Positions 8,549 through 17,036 of a stretch of 64,000 nt of DNA are shown here, one piece after another. Source of the DNA: Metabacillus sp. FJAT-52054 (GTDB lineage Bacteria; Bacillota; Bacilli; Bacillales; Bacillaceae). The stretch's first letter is position 1; each line of letters opens with the position of its first letter. Location: positions 248,001-312,000 of the forward strand of contig NZ_CP147407.1 in assembly GCF_037201815.1 (NCBI RefSeq), written 5' to 3'. Below the pieces are notes generated by a model, which saw nothing but the letters and a program-made list of their open reading frames with translations, had not been told where the DNA came from and ran no database searches. The position numbers and the translations under genes were made by a program.

Positions 8549-9595
8549 TTATCGAACTGCGGTCCTCTTTCTTTCCACAATCGGCATGACTGTTTTAGAA
8601 AAACGCTCCATTTCTTCAAGCTGCGGCGAAAATTGGAGCAGCAGCAAATCAAGACCTGCCTCTTCAAACTGGATGATCCGCTCTGCAATCTGTTCCGGTG
8701 TCCCGACGAGATTCGGGCGCAGTCCCCGGTTTGACACCGAATAATCCTGAAGCTGGATTTGCTGTTCAAGCTGGGATTTGCTTGTGAAATCTTTAAAGCC
8801 TGCGTAAGCAGAGGACTCTTTTACATCGGTTATGCGAGCGAGCTCTTCTGCCGCCTCTTCCTCCGAATCCCTGCATATCACGTATGCGGCCATTCCAAAG
8901 GAGGCGAATGGATTTTCATTCACGGTTTCTCTTAAACGAACCATTTCTTCGATTTTTGAACGGACTTCATCCACCGTTCCCCCGTGCATCACATAAGCGT
9001 CGCAATAGCGGGCAATCGTCTCTTTTCCGCGCGGACTTTCGCCTCCTGCATACAGGATCGGATTCGGTCTTTGAACTGGTTTCGGGAAAAGCTTTGCTTC
9101 TTTGTATTCATAATGCCTTCCTTTATGGGAGAATGAGTCTTCCATCCAAAGCCCTTTCAGAACCTCAACAAACTCCTCTGTCCGGCTGTAGCGCTCATCA
9201 TGCTCGGTAAAAATACCTCCGTACTGTCTCGCTTCTTCTTCCCACCAGGCGGAGACGACATTTAACGTAAACCGGCCATTGCTCATCTGATCTAGGTTGG
9301 CCGCCATCTTGGCCGCCACTGCGGGGTTATGAAAGCCCGGTCTGATAGCCGTCATAATTTCAATTTTATCAGTGACTGCGGCAAGTCCTGCTGCCGTTGT
9401 CCACGCTTCAAGCGAATCGTATTCCGGGCCTTTAATATCGTTTAAATAAAGCTCTGCGATCAAAGTTGTGCTATAGCCCCATTTCTCACCTGACTGAATG
9501 ACCTTTTTTGCATAGTCAAAAGTGGGAGGCATCTTTTCATCCTGAACATTTCTGAGCCAGCCCCCAAAAAGGGGAAGCCAAAATCCGTATTTCAT
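8549..9595 (-). CDS. LLM-class flavin-dependent monooxygenase (SsuD/SfnG-like)
   Basis: This 348-aa TIM-barrel protein belongs to the bacterial luciferase-like family. The start at 9595 (MKYGFWLPLFGG) follows AGGAAAGGTG; eleven further codons upstream lack a ribosome site and would overlap the preceding gene. Motifs include AAKMAANLDQMSNGR and NVVSAWWEEEARQYGG near residues 100-130, HDERYSR, and the C-terminal LLLQFSPQLEEMERF. These are typical of FMNH2-dependent alkanesulfonate or dimethylsulfone monooxygenases, which release sulfite from organosulfur compounds. It is the second gene of a transcript controlled by a SAM-I riboswitch, which supports a sulfur-scavenging role. Exact substrate unknown. 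Confidence 0.85.
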   Translation of the reverse strand: MKYGFWLPLFGGWLRNVQDEKMPPTFDYAKKVIQSGEKWGYSTTLIAELYLNDIKGPEYDSLEAWTTAAGLAAVTDKIEIMTAIRPGFHNPAVAAKMAANLDQMSNGRFTLNVVSAWWEEEARQYGGIFTEHDERYSRTEEFVEVLKGLWMEDSFSHKGRHYEYKEAKLFPKPVQRPNPILYAGGESPRGKETIARYCDAYVMHGGTVDEVRSKIEEMVRLRETVNENPFASFGMAAYVICRDSEEEAAEELARITDVKESSAYAGFKDFTSKSQLEQQIQLQDYSVSNRGLRPNLVGTPEQIAERIIQFEEAGLDLLLLQFSPQLEEMERFSKTVMPIVERKRTAVR

Positions 9596-9611
9596 CCCAT
9601 TCACACCTTTC

Positions 9612-10847
9612 CTAGCACGGGCATACATACCCCTGATTGAATTTATTTTTCATTTGCTGTACAGAAGGTGCGCGGTCTTCAGCTGAAAATACAGCTTCTG
9701 TTATATGTGTGGAGGTTTCACCGAAGAGCACCGAAGCCATTTCGGAATCGGACAGGTGTCCATGAAAAGTACCGGGACGTTCCTGCTTAACCTTTAGATA
9801 GTCATCTAAATATACCCATTTTGAATAGTCCAATACTGGATATTGGGCTTCTCCTTTTAACCCGGTCACTTCGTTATAAGCGAGAAGAGGCAGGTTAACT
9901 CCCGAGAAAATCGGAAGTCCGATCCACTTCCAAACTCGTGTATTCACATCCAGTAATTTATATGTGTCATCCCGTTTGTCATATACGAATTCTGTCTCCG
10001 CAATTCCGTAATACCCTTGCGCTTTTAATATTTCAGCACCGTATGAGACAAACCGGCCGCCTTCAGCAGACTCAACAAGACAGCCCGTTCCGAAGTTCAA
10101 AGGATATTGCTCAAGCTTTCTGCCGGTGAACTGGCCTTTTATTTCCCCGTCCATACTCGTATAGGTGCAGAGAGAATAAAAGTCTGAAAGAGAGCTGCTG
10201 ATTATATCCTGGATTACAACCTCATGGCTGGCTGTTCTAGCCAGGATGGCGGTGAGCTCCTCCGTACTGTTCGCGGTAAAAGCCTTCGTCTGAAAAGCTT
10301 CATAAAAACTGCGCTGTTCCACAGGTTTTACGATGCATGGAAAAGGAAGGTCATCCGGGTATTCACCCGAAAACTCTTCCGGATACCAGGTTGCAGGGAT
10401 TGGAATGTTTAATGAAGCGGCTTTTTTATAAAGCTTCCGTTTATTTAAAAGAGATTCAACGTTGTCCCACTCCGCGAACGGGAATAAGAAATACTTTTCA
10501 AGCTCGGTCCGGTGTTTACTGACGAGCAGCACCCATTCATCATTGCACGGAAACAATACACCCTTTAGAGGGAGATTCCGTCCGATTTCCATCAGCAGAC
10601 TGATAAATTCCGCCTCTTCAGTAAATGGATTAGGACATAAAGCAGTGGTATGAACATATTTAGATTGAAGCCCGACCGCCCGTCCATCTCTGTCCAGCGC
10701 GACAATGGGAATACCTTCTTTTCCCAGAGCCCGGGAAATAGCCAACCCTGTGATATGGGAGTTGAAAATAATAGCAGGATGCTTGTCTTCCGGAAGTGTC
10801 TTTAACTGGTTCCATAATTCTGTTCCTTTTATAAGAAAATCTGTCAA
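9612..10847 (-). CDS. ATP-grasp carboxylate-amine ligase-like protein
   Basis: A 411-aa ATP-grasp protein. TTG 10847 is chosen as start because AAGGAG ends 9 nt before it; an ATG three codons earlier touches the Shine-Dalgarno. Residues 15-100 form a PurK-type N-terminal fold (AIIFNSHITGLAISRALGKEG). The ATP-grasp part includes FPCIVKPVEQRS near 155, an EVVIQDII segment, and DVNTRVWKW, the metal-binding end of the active site. It resembles ligases that join an amine or amino acid to a carboxylate, but no product can be named. It is the first gene behind an S-box leader and is followed 16 nt later by a sulfur-type flavin monooxygenase. Confidence 0.8.
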   Translation of the reverse strand: MTDFLIKGTELWNQLKTLPEDKHPAIIFNSHITGLAISRALGKEGIPIVALDRDGRAVGLQSKYVHTTALCPNPFTEEAEFISLLMEIGRNLPLKGVLFPCNDEWVLLVSKHRTELEKYFLFPFAEWDNVESLLNKRKLYKKAASLNIPIPATWYPEEFSGEYPDDLPFPCIVKPVEQRSFYEAFQTKAFTANSTEELTAILARTASHEVVIQDIISSSLSDFYSLCTYTSMDGEIKGQFTGRKLEQYPLNFGTGCLVESAEGGRFVSYGAEILKAQGYYGIAETEFVYDKRDDTYKLLDVNTRVWKWIGLPIFSGVNLPLLAYNEVTGLKGEAQYPVLDYSKWVYLDDYLKVKQERPGTFHGHLSDSEMASVLFGETSTHITEAVFSAEDRAPSVQQMKNKFNQGYVCPC

Positions 10848-10883
10848 TCTACCCATCTCCTTATGTCATAAAAACCGCAAAAA

Positions 10884-10910
10884 ACCCCTCTTCATGAGCA
10901 GAAGAGGGGT
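10884..10910 (-). terminator. SAM-controlled leader terminator
   Basis: Minus-strand 10-bp stem ACCCCTCTTC/GAAGAGGGGT with a 7-nt loop and six T residues. It lies between the SAM-I aptamer and the ATP-grasp start and is the expected off-switch of the riboswitch. Confidence 0.9.
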
Positions 10911-10939
10911 GGAACAATCTGAAAAGCAGACCGGCTCTT

Positions 10940-11054
10940 CTCTCATCTTTCAAACACATGAATGTGTCTGCAGGAATTAGCACGGTTTCACAAAAATCGT
11001 GATCCGTTGCCGAGGCTTCGCAGGGCCATGTCCCTCCGCCTCTCTGGATAAGAG
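10940..11054 (-). promoter_or_regulatory. SAM-I (S-box) riboswitch aptamer
   Basis: Read on the minus strand the segment begins CTCTTATCCAGAGAGG, continues GGAGGGACATGGCCC, GAAGC, CGGCAAC, GTGCTAATTCC and closes with GATGAGAG. These are the conserved blocks of the S-box, and P1 pairs CTCTTATC with GATGAGAG. When SAM is abundant the downstream terminator should form and shut off the ATP-grasp/monooxygenase genes; low SAM (sulfur or methionine shortage) turns them on. Confidence 0.95.
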
Positions 11055-11071
11055 TTATTAGAATTAAATTG

Positions 11072-11100
11072 ATCATATGTTCGTTTGATATATTTGTCAA
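11072..11100 (-). promoter_or_regulatory. sigma-A promoter of the SAM-riboswitch transcript
   Basis: Minus-strand TTGACA (11100-11095), a 17-nt spacer and TATGAT (11077-11072), placed just upstream of the aptamer. Confidence 0.85.
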
Positions 11101-11476
11101 GGACTGGGCTTCTGGAAACTTTGGAGGCAAAAATGTCGAGGGAAGGCGGAAACGATTATTTCCTGGAAAATAATTTAGTCGAAATTGTCATTTTGAAGGG
11201 AATTAACCATGCAGAATGCTAAACAATATAAAATCCTTTTCTCCTCAAAAGTGGTTTATGTTTTAAAAGAGGGGGGTAGGACTTATATAACATGATTATG
11301 GATAAATATACCTTGGTAATTATCGGAATTTCAATATTATGTTAGTTCTATAATCACATTTTTTCTAAAATATAAATAGTTGTTTGAAAAGATGAAAAGA
11401 TATGAGTTAGTATAAATTTATCTGATTTTTACAAAACAAGGAATTTATTTGAATCAAAAGAGTAAGGTGTGGTTGG
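11101..11476. other. AT-rich gene-free stretch
   Basis: No supported gene. The base composition drops sharply at about 11.11 kb, marking the left side of an AT-rich island that carries three small genes. The only signal I see is a candidate sigma-B promoter, listed separately. Confidence 0.5.
11254..11279 (+). promoter_or_regulatory. candidate sigma-B promoter
   Basis: GTTTAT, 14 nt, then GGGTAG. This is close to the sigma-B consensus (GTTTAA, 12-15 nt, GGGTAT) and to the confirmed-looking site inside the sigB operon of this window. It would give a long leader of about 190 nt before the next gene. Confidence 0.4.
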
Positions 11477-11737
11477 ATGAGTGCAAATTTACTGAATTTT
11501 TATTCTCAATTAATAGCAGATAAAGAAATTTATGGAAGAAAGCAGCAACAGGCGGATAATGAGGATAAAGTTTGGGACTATGTTGCTTGTCCTTACCCTC
11601 AAGGTCACATTGGGGATAATACAAATGTATTCTTTAATCATAATCAAATTAACAAAGTTTTTTTTAAAGGACTGGAAACAAAAGGCGAAAAGGCATTGAG
11701 AAAACAACTAAAAGAGATTTTCAGCGATAAAAAATGA
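11477..11737 (+). CDS. small DUF4176-like protein
   Basis: This 86-aa protein's central part (VWDYVACPYPQGHIG, then FFNHNQINKVFFKG) resembles the DUF4176 family, small proteins often encoded in type VII secretion/LXG-toxin loci. The usual N-terminal strand region of that family is not evident, so it may be a divergent or shortened member. The start ATG follows GTGTGGTTGG, a weak ribosome site. The stop overlaps the next start by ATGA, indicating an operon with the membrane protein that follows. AT-rich codon use differs from the flanking core genes. Function unknown. Confidence 0.55.
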   Translation: MSANLLNFYSQLIADKEIYGRKQQQADNEDKVWDYVACPYPQGHIGDNTNVFFNHNQINKVFFKGLETKGEKALRKQLKEIFSDKK

Positions 11738-12075
11738 AGAGTTGGATGCATTGGTTTACAGAACCTTATGCCATAGCAGCATCAGAAATAAGGTATCTGG
11801 TTAACAGAAACAAAGAGTCTGATGTACATAAAGAAAAGTACCGAATTAACCAGCTTATTCTTTTTAACATAATATTTATGCTTATGTACTCTATTTTCTT
11901 TTTAGGTTCAATTACTTATATTATTCTATCATTTTTTGTGGCTTGGTATGGTTTTTTAGTTCTAGTGATCACGATTCCAATGATGGTTTTAGCAAAAGCT
12001 GTACAGAAGAAAAGATATTTATCGCGTAGAGATGCTTTTATAAAAGACGATCCTAATTTAATAAACCATCGGTAG
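11734..12075 (+). CDS. small membrane protein of unknown function
   Basis: A 113-aa protein with two hydrophobic segments at about residues 40-65 and 67-88, a charged N-terminus and a basic C-terminal tail (KKRYLSRRD). It is translationally coupled to the DUF4176-like gene through an ATGA overlap. I do not recognise the family. If the neighbour belongs to a type VII secretion cargo module, this could be an associated immunity or accessory protein, but nothing in the sequence proves that. Confidence 0.6.
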   Translation: MKSWMHWFTEPYAIAASEIRYLVNRNKESDVHKEKYRINQLILFNIIFMLMYSIFFLGSITYIILSFFVAWYGFLVLVITIPMMVLAKAVQKKRYLSRRDAFIKDDPNLINHR

Positions 12076-12126
12076 AGGCTCATTGGCCATTCATATAATC
12101 TAAGAAAGTAGAAAGGAATTTACATC

Positions 12127-12642
12127 GTGAAATACTTATCTTTTTTAATGATTTTATGTTTTTTTCTGGTAGGCTGCAGTGATAAGGAAAACAGTCAGAA
12201 AGAATTATCTAAAGAGGAAAAACAAAAGATTATACTAACCTATGTGAATGAATCAACCCAAAAAGTTTCGGATTACGAAGTAGAGGCTTTCAACTCGCTT
12301 TCTTCAGTTTCTGGAGACAACTATTCTGATGACAAGACTCTTCTTGCAGAGTTAGTGAATAATACAATGCCGGCATACGAAAAAGCTGTAAAGGAAGCAA
12401 AAAGTATTAAACCAGAAATTAAGGAACTGGATAGTCCTGCAAAAAAAATGGTTACAGCAACAGAAACTTTTTATAGTGCACTTGAACTTGAAAAAGAAGC
12501 TTTAGAAAAAAGTGATGAAGAAATAATGCAGAAATCAAACCAAAAGATGCTGGAGTATCAGAAGCTCATTAAGGAATATCATGCAGAAATGAAACAGATC
12601 ACTAAAAAATACAATGTAGATTATGATCCTACAAACGATTAA
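12127..12642 (+). CDS. putative lipoprotein, unknown function
   Basis: A 171-aa protein starting at GTG after GAAAGGAA. It has a short lipoprotein signal peptide with lipobox LVGC, Cys17 becoming the lipidated residue. The mature part is strongly charged and helical, with probable coiled coil between residues 80 and 165 (LEKEALEKSDEEIMQKSNQK). The protein should be anchored on the outer face of the cytoplasmic membrane. It follows the two small AT-rich genes at 51 bp and precedes a terminator, so all three may form one stress-responsive unit. Family not recognised. Confidence 0.7.
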   Translation: MKYLSFLMILCFFLVGCSDKENSQKELSKEEKQKIILTYVNESTQKVSDYEVEAFNSLSSVSGDNYSDDKTLLAELVNNTMPAYEKAVKEAKSIKPEIKELDSPAKKMVTATETFYSALELEKEALEKSDEEIMQKSNQKMLEYQKLIKEYHAEMKQITKKYNVDYDPTND

Positions 12643-12662
12643 TGGTTAGAGTCTCTCTACTA

Positions 12663-12684
12663 AACACTTGAATGTCTAAGTGTT
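12663..12684 (+). terminator. terminator after the lipoprotein gene
   Basis: Seven-bp stem AACACTT/AAGTGTT with an 8-nt loop, then CTATTTTAG. Weak tail but correctly placed 20 nt after the stop. Confidence 0.55.
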
Positions 12685-12886
12685 CTATTTTAGATTGCTC
12701 ATGCTTGTCTTTTTTGAAGTTCGATATCGGTATTCATAAGAAGCTAAGTTACAGCATCAAGTTGATTTGAGCCGGAGCAGCGGGCACAGATGAGATCCTG
12801 TAAGCGAAAATCCGCCCGCCCGAAGATAAGTGAACATCTGCAGAGGAAAACAACAGGTATGTTAAATGGAGAATGTAAAAAAGTAA

Positions 12887-12910
12887 AAGCACAAGCGAGA
12901 GCTTGTGCTT
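12887..12910 (-). terminator. terminator of ydbP
   Basis: Minus-strand 10-bp stem AAGCACAAGC/GCTTGTGCTT with a 4-nt loop and a TTACTTTTTT tail. It overlaps the ydbP stop codon. Confidence 0.85.
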
Positions 12911-13226
12911 AAAGTTTTTCAGCGAGAAATTCCTGAACCTGTTCAGGTGTCTTGGCATTCGCACTGTGAAGGTGGCCAAGCTTTTCACCGTTTTTAAAAA
13001 TCAGGATGCTTGGAATCCCCATTACCTGATACTGCTCGGCAATCTCAGGAAATTCGTCTTTATTAATTTCAAACCATTGGTATTCTTTGTATTCTTCGAT
13101 GATTTCATCGATGAAGAAATTCATTCGGGTGCAATCAGGACACCAATCTGCGAAGAATTTAATTAAGACTTCCTTATCTGTTGAAATAAGCTGCTGAAAC
13201 TGCTCGGATGATGTAATTTTTTCCAT
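12909..13226 (-). CDS. ydbP: thioredoxin-like protein YdbP
   Basis: A 105-aa thioredoxin fold. The active site is WCPDC (Cys29 and Cys32) instead of the classical WCGPC, and the cis-proline is in MGIPSILIF near residue 73. It is cytoplasmic, with no signal peptide. The gene is divergent from ddl, the same arrangement I recall in B. subtilis. The start has AGGAGGG upstream. It is probably a thiol-disulfide reductase of the general stress response; no specific partner can be read from the sequence. Confidence 0.9.
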   Translation of the reverse strand: MEKITSSEQFQQLISTDKEVLIKFFADWCPDCTRMNFFIDEIIEEYKEYQWFEINKDEFPEIAEQYQVMGIPSILIFKNGEKLGHLHSANAKTPEQVQEFLAEKL

Positions 13227-13423
13227 GTGAAAATCCCTCCTGTCTTTATTTTAATACAAACTGCGTCATTTAACGACTAATTCGCTATGCATAAAAAAAT
13301 AATGCGATACGAATCTTTTGAGATAAAAACAGGGTCATCTATAACAAAAATGCCGGAAGGTGATAAAATGGTGAGAGTGATTAAAAAATGACTGCACCTG
13401 AAAGATTGAGGGGGAAATAAATA

Positions 13424-14515
13424 ATGAAAATTAAACTTGGCCTCGTATACGGAGGGAAATCCGCAGAACATCAAGTTTCTCTGCAAACAGCTCTTGCTGT
13501 AATCAAGGCGCTTGATCTCAGCAAATTTGATATACATCCTATTTATATTACGGAAAAGGGCGAATGGATCCGCGGAGTACAGCTGAACGAGCCTGCTTCA
13601 AATGTGGCTGCTTTAAAACTGGGACATGAAGAGAGCGAAGCGATTCTGCCTGTTGCACTGAACACGGAATTGTTCCCGTCCACTGCCGGTGAAAATCCGG
13701 AGCAGCCTTTTGATGTGATTTTCCCGCTTCTTCATGGACCTAATGGGGAAGACGGCACCATTCAGGGAATGCTTGAACTAATGAATATTCCGTACGTAGG
13801 AAACGGGGTTCTTGCTTCTGCAGCAGGAATGGATAAAGTAGCAATGAAAAATCTGTTTGCGCAAGCCGGACTTGAGCAGGCTGAATACGTTTGGCTGATT
13901 CGCAGTGAGTGGAAAAAAGATCCGGAATCGGCATATACTAACGTAGAAACCAAACTGGGCTATCCTTGCTTTGTCAAACCTGCCAACCTTGGCTCCAGTG
14001 TCGGAATCAGCAAATGTAAAAACCGCGGGGAACTGGAAGCTGCCTTTGAGGAAGCTTTCTCCTATGACCGCAAAATTATTATTGAAGAAGGAATTATTGG
14101 ACGTGAGATTGAGATTGGCGTAGTTGGAAACGATGAGCCTAAATGCTCCGTTACAGGAGAAATCGCTCCGAAAAAAGAATTTTACGATTATAAAGCGAAG
14201 TATGTGGACGGCGATACAGACATGATGATTCCGGCGAAAGTTACGGATGAAGAATATGCAATGATTGAAAAAATGGCGATTGCTGCTTTTAAAGCCATCG
14301 ATGGTTCCGGACTTGTACGGGCCGATTTTTTCCTTACAGAAGACGGAAGAGCCTTAATCAATGAAGTGAACACGATGCCGGGCTTTACACCATACAGCAT
14401 GTTCCCGCTTCTTTGGAAGCATACTGGGTTGGAGTATCCTCAGCTCATTGAGAAGCTCGTTTCGCTTGCTATTGAACGCCACGAAGAAAAACAGCAGATC
14501 AGACACACGTTTTAA
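13424..14515 (+). CDS. ddl: D-alanine--D-alanine ligase
   Basis: This 363-aa ATP-grasp ligase makes D-Ala-D-Ala for peptidoglycan. Family signatures are present: [11 protein letters not shown] near residue 11, [13 protein letters not shown] near 105, [13 protein letters not shown] near 185, and the C-terminal [16 protein letters not shown]. The length fits the longer DdlA-type Bacillus enzymes. AGGGGGAAA precedes the ATG. It is followed by murF, the enzyme that uses its product, 88 bp downstream; alr, which supplies D-Ala, is 9 kb away. Confidence 0.97.
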   Translation: MKIKLGLVYGGKSAEHQVSLQTALAVIKALDLSKFDIHPIYITEKGEWIRGVQLNEPASNVAALKLGHEESEAILPVALNTELFPSTAGENPEQPFDVIFPLLHGPNGEDGTIQGMLELMNIPYVGNGVLASAAGMDKVAMKNLFAQAGLEQAEYVWLIRSEWKKDPESAYTNVETKLGYPCFVKPANLGSSVGISKCKNRGELEAAFEEAFSYDRKIIIEEGIIGREIEIGVVGNDEPKCSVTGEIAPKKEFYDYKAKYVDGDTDMMIPAKVTDEEYAMIEKMAIAAFKAIDGSGLVRADFFLTEDGRALINEVNTMPGFTPYSMFPLLWKHTGLEYPQLIEKLVSLAIERHEEKQQIRHTF

Positions 14516-14603
14516 TAAAGGAGGGCTGGCTAATCCGCGTTTGCCATAACAGGCAGGCAACGAGGAGCCGGCCTATCTCGATTTTTGAAGGGAGAATACC
14601 TGC

Positions 14604-15977
14604 ATGATTCAGAGAACGCTTATAGATATACAGCAAATGGCGGGAGGCGAAGGTCTTGCCGCACAATATGAGGACCGGTCAGCTGCCGGTGTATCAACCG
14701 ATTCGCGCAGCGTTTTGCCCGGCTCTTTATTCATCCCGATAACAGGAGAGAACTTTAACGGGCACCGTTTTGCGGAGAAGGCACTGAGTGAAGGCGCAGC
14801 TGCTGTTCTGTGGGCAAAAAAGGAACTTAATCCTCCTGCTGATGCACCGGTTATTTTCGTTGAAGATACGCTTGCAGCTCTTCAGAAGCTGGCGAAAGCC
14901 TACAAAGAACAGCTGAACGTTAAGGTTGCCGGTGTTACTGGAAGCAATGGCAAAACGACTACGAAGGATCTGCTTGCATCGGCCCTTTCCCCGTCCTTTA
15001 ACGTACATAAAACAAAAGGGAATTTTAATAACCATATCGGCCTTCCGCTTACATTGCTTGCAATGCCGGAGAACACAGAGGTTGCTGTTTTGGAAATGGG
15101 CATGAGTTCTAAGGGCGAGATTGAATTCCTTTCACAACTTGCCCAGCCGGATGCGGCCATTATTACAAATATCGGAGAATCTCATCTAATGGATCTTGGT
15201 TCCCGTGAAGGAATTGCAGAAGCGAAGCTTGAAATTGCTTCCGGCCTGAAGGAGGATGGAATTCTTTTCTACTTTGGTGATGAACCGCTGTTACAGGAAA
15301 GAGTGCCGGCATTGAGCAGAAAAACGATGACATTTGGTGAAACTGCGGAAAATGACCTGTATCCTTCTGATATTGTTCAATCAGATGCTGGAGTGGAATT
15401 TACTGTCCAGCCGGAGGGAGAACGGTTTGCAGTCCCTGTACTCGGCAAGCACAACGTATGGAACGCCCTTGCTGCAATCGCTGTCGCCCGCCACTTTGGA
15501 TTGAAGGATGAAGCGATTAAGAAAGGTTTAAGCAGCCTTGCCATGACAGCGATGCGTCTGGAGCTGCTGAAATCCTCTAAAGGCTGGGCTGTTATTAACG
15601 ATGCTTATAATGCAAGCCCTACCTCTATGAAGGCCGCAATCAGACTGATAGAGGATTTACAGGGATATTCCCGCAAAATCCTCATACTGGGAGACATGCT
15701 GGAGCTTGGTGAGCAGGAAGCTGAATTCCATGAACAGACAGGTGAGCATATCAGTACCGGCAAAACGGACCATGTCTTTACGTATGGGAAGCTTGGAGAA
15801 TGTATTGCTGCAGGAGCGAAAAAGAATCTCCCGGATGAGAACGTTCAAAGCTTTACCGATAAAGAGGAGCTTATTTCGGCTGTGAAAAAATTTGCCCGTC
15901 CCGGCGATCTGTTTCTCGTAAAAGCTTCAAGAGGCATGAAGCTTGAAGAGGCGGTAGAAGCACTGCAGGAGGATTGA
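14604..15977 (+). CDS. murF: UDP-N-acetylmuramoyl-tripeptide--D-alanyl-D-alanine ligase
   Basis: A 457-aa Mur ligase that adds D-Ala-D-Ala to the UDP-MurNAc-tripeptide. The ATP-binding loop GVTGSNGKTTTKDLL is at residues 110-124, the central-domain HNVWNALAAIAVA near 290, and the C-terminal motif NDAYNASPTSMKAAI near 335. AAGGGAGAA is the ribosome site. Same strand and order as ddl, consistent with one cell-wall operon. Confidence 0.97.
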   Translation: MIQRTLIDIQQMAGGEGLAAQYEDRSAAGVSTDSRSVLPGSLFIPITGENFNGHRFAEKALSEGAAAVLWAKKELNPPADAPVIFVEDTLAALQKLAKAYKEQLNVKVAGVTGSNGKTTTKDLLASALSPSFNVHKTKGNFNNHIGLPLTLLAMPENTEVAVLEMGMSSKGEIEFLSQLAQPDAAIITNIGESHLMDLGSREGIAEAKLEIASGLKEDGILFYFGDEPLLQERVPALSRKTMTFGETAENDLYPSDIVQSDAGVEFTVQPEGERFAVPVLGKHNVWNALAAIAVARHFGLKDEAIKKGLSSLAMTAMRLELLKSSKGWAVINDAYNASPTSMKAAIRLIEDLQGYSRKILILGDMLELGEQEAEFHEQTGEHISTGKTDHVFTYGKLGECIAAGAKKNLPDENVQSFTDKEELISAVKKFARPGDLFLVKASRGMKLEEAVEALQED

Positions 15978-16098
15978 AAAATTTTTGGGAATTTTGGCGA
16001 TACTAAAGTCAGCCATTCTAAAAAAAGGGCCTAAATCATCTTTTCTTTTTCCTGATGAAGGGTAATGCTTAATAAAGGCCTGATTCAGGAGGGATAAG

Positions 16099-16803
16099 AT
16101 GATTGGCTGTCTATGTATACATGGTTTTACGGGTGCCCCGTATGAAGTGGAACCGCTTGCCGATTATTTGAGAAAGCATACGGATTGGGAGGTCAGAACA
16201 CCTTGTCTTCCAGGCCACGAAGAAGCGGGGTCTCTAAAAGGAATTCGTTTTCAGAAGTGGATTGAATGTGCGGAGCAGGAGCTCGAAATGTTAGGTCGAA
16301 CCTGTTCGGAAGTGTATGTCATAGGGTTTTCAATGGGAGGGATGATCGCTTCGTATCTTGCTGCCAAATATCCGGTAAGTAAATTGGTTCTTTTAAGTGC
16401 GGCAGCGTATTATGTCAATCCCCGGCAGTTTATGAAAGATGTCAGGTGTATCATTGAGGATAAATTCAGGGGACTTTTGGAAGAAAATGAAGTATACATG
16501 CGCTACAGGAAAAAAGTAACAGAAACACCGATTCTGGCTGCATTTCAGTTTAGAAGGCTTGTGAATTACGTAAAGCCGAGACTTCCTGGAATCACCGTTC
16601 CAGTCTTGATAGTGCAAGGTGAATGTGACGGAATTGTTCCTATTAAGAGCGCCCATTACTTATACAAAAAAATTGGATCAGAGGAGAAGAAGCTTTGTTT
16701 TCTGCCTTCCTCTGCACATCTCATCTGCCACGGAGATGATTTTGAAGAACTGGCATATGAGACGGGAAATTTTCTGGGGGTTACCTCAATCTCGCAGACG
16801 TAG
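16099..16803 (+). CDS. alpha/beta-hydrolase, carboxylesterase Est30-like
   Basis: A 234-aa serine hydrolase. It has the oxyanion HGFTG near residue 9, the nucleophile elbow GFSMGG with Ser near 78, the acid in QGECDGIVP near 178 and the catalytic His in SSAHLICHG near 208. This pattern and length match monoacylglycerol-lipase/carboxylesterase Est30-type enzymes. An AGGAGGG site precedes the ATG. It stands between murF and cshA, where B. subtilis as I recall has no such gene. Physiological ester not known. Confidence 0.85.
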   Translation: MIGCLCIHGFTGAPYEVEPLADYLRKHTDWEVRTPCLPGHEEAGSLKGIRFQKWIECAEQELEMLGRTCSEVYVIGFSMGGMIASYLAAKYPVSKLVLLSAAAYYVNPRQFMKDVRCIIEDKFRGLLEENEVYMRYRKKVTETPILAAFQFRRLVNYVKPRLPGITVPVLIVQGECDGIVPIKSAHYLYKKIGSEEKKLCFLPSSAHLICHGDDFEELAYETGNFLGVTSISQT

Positions 16804-16896
16804 CGATCAGCATGAGCAGGTAAAAAGGAAGCGTCCATCTGTGTGATTATTTACTATGAGTATCATGAGGAATAAAATATTGGATTTTTTGCCTGA

Positions 16897-16925
16897 TTGT
16901 ATTAACCTGCATATCGTGTTATGAT
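16897..16925 (+). promoter_or_regulatory. sigma-A promoter of cshA
   Basis: TTGTAT, 17-nt spacer, TATGAT, with TG one base upstream of the -10 (extended -10). It predicts a leader of about 105 nt that includes the tandem repeat at 16970-17011. Confidence 0.65.
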
Positions 16926-16969
16926 TGAATTTAAGTGTTTACGGGCTTCTTAATGAAGTATGAACGGGA

Positions 16970-17011
16970 TAACTAAGTCTGTGAAGACTATAACTAAGTC
17001 TGCGAAGACTA
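16970..17011 (+). repeat. two tandem 21-bp repeats in the cshA leader
   Basis: Two adjacent copies of TAACTAAGTCTGYGAAGACT plus a final A differ at one base only (T/C). Each copy contains the inverted repeat AGTCT-4 nt-AGACT. They lie between the promoter and the ribosome site of cshA. Confidence 0.8.
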
Positions 17012-17036
17012 GATAAATAAAGGAGTATGAATAAAT

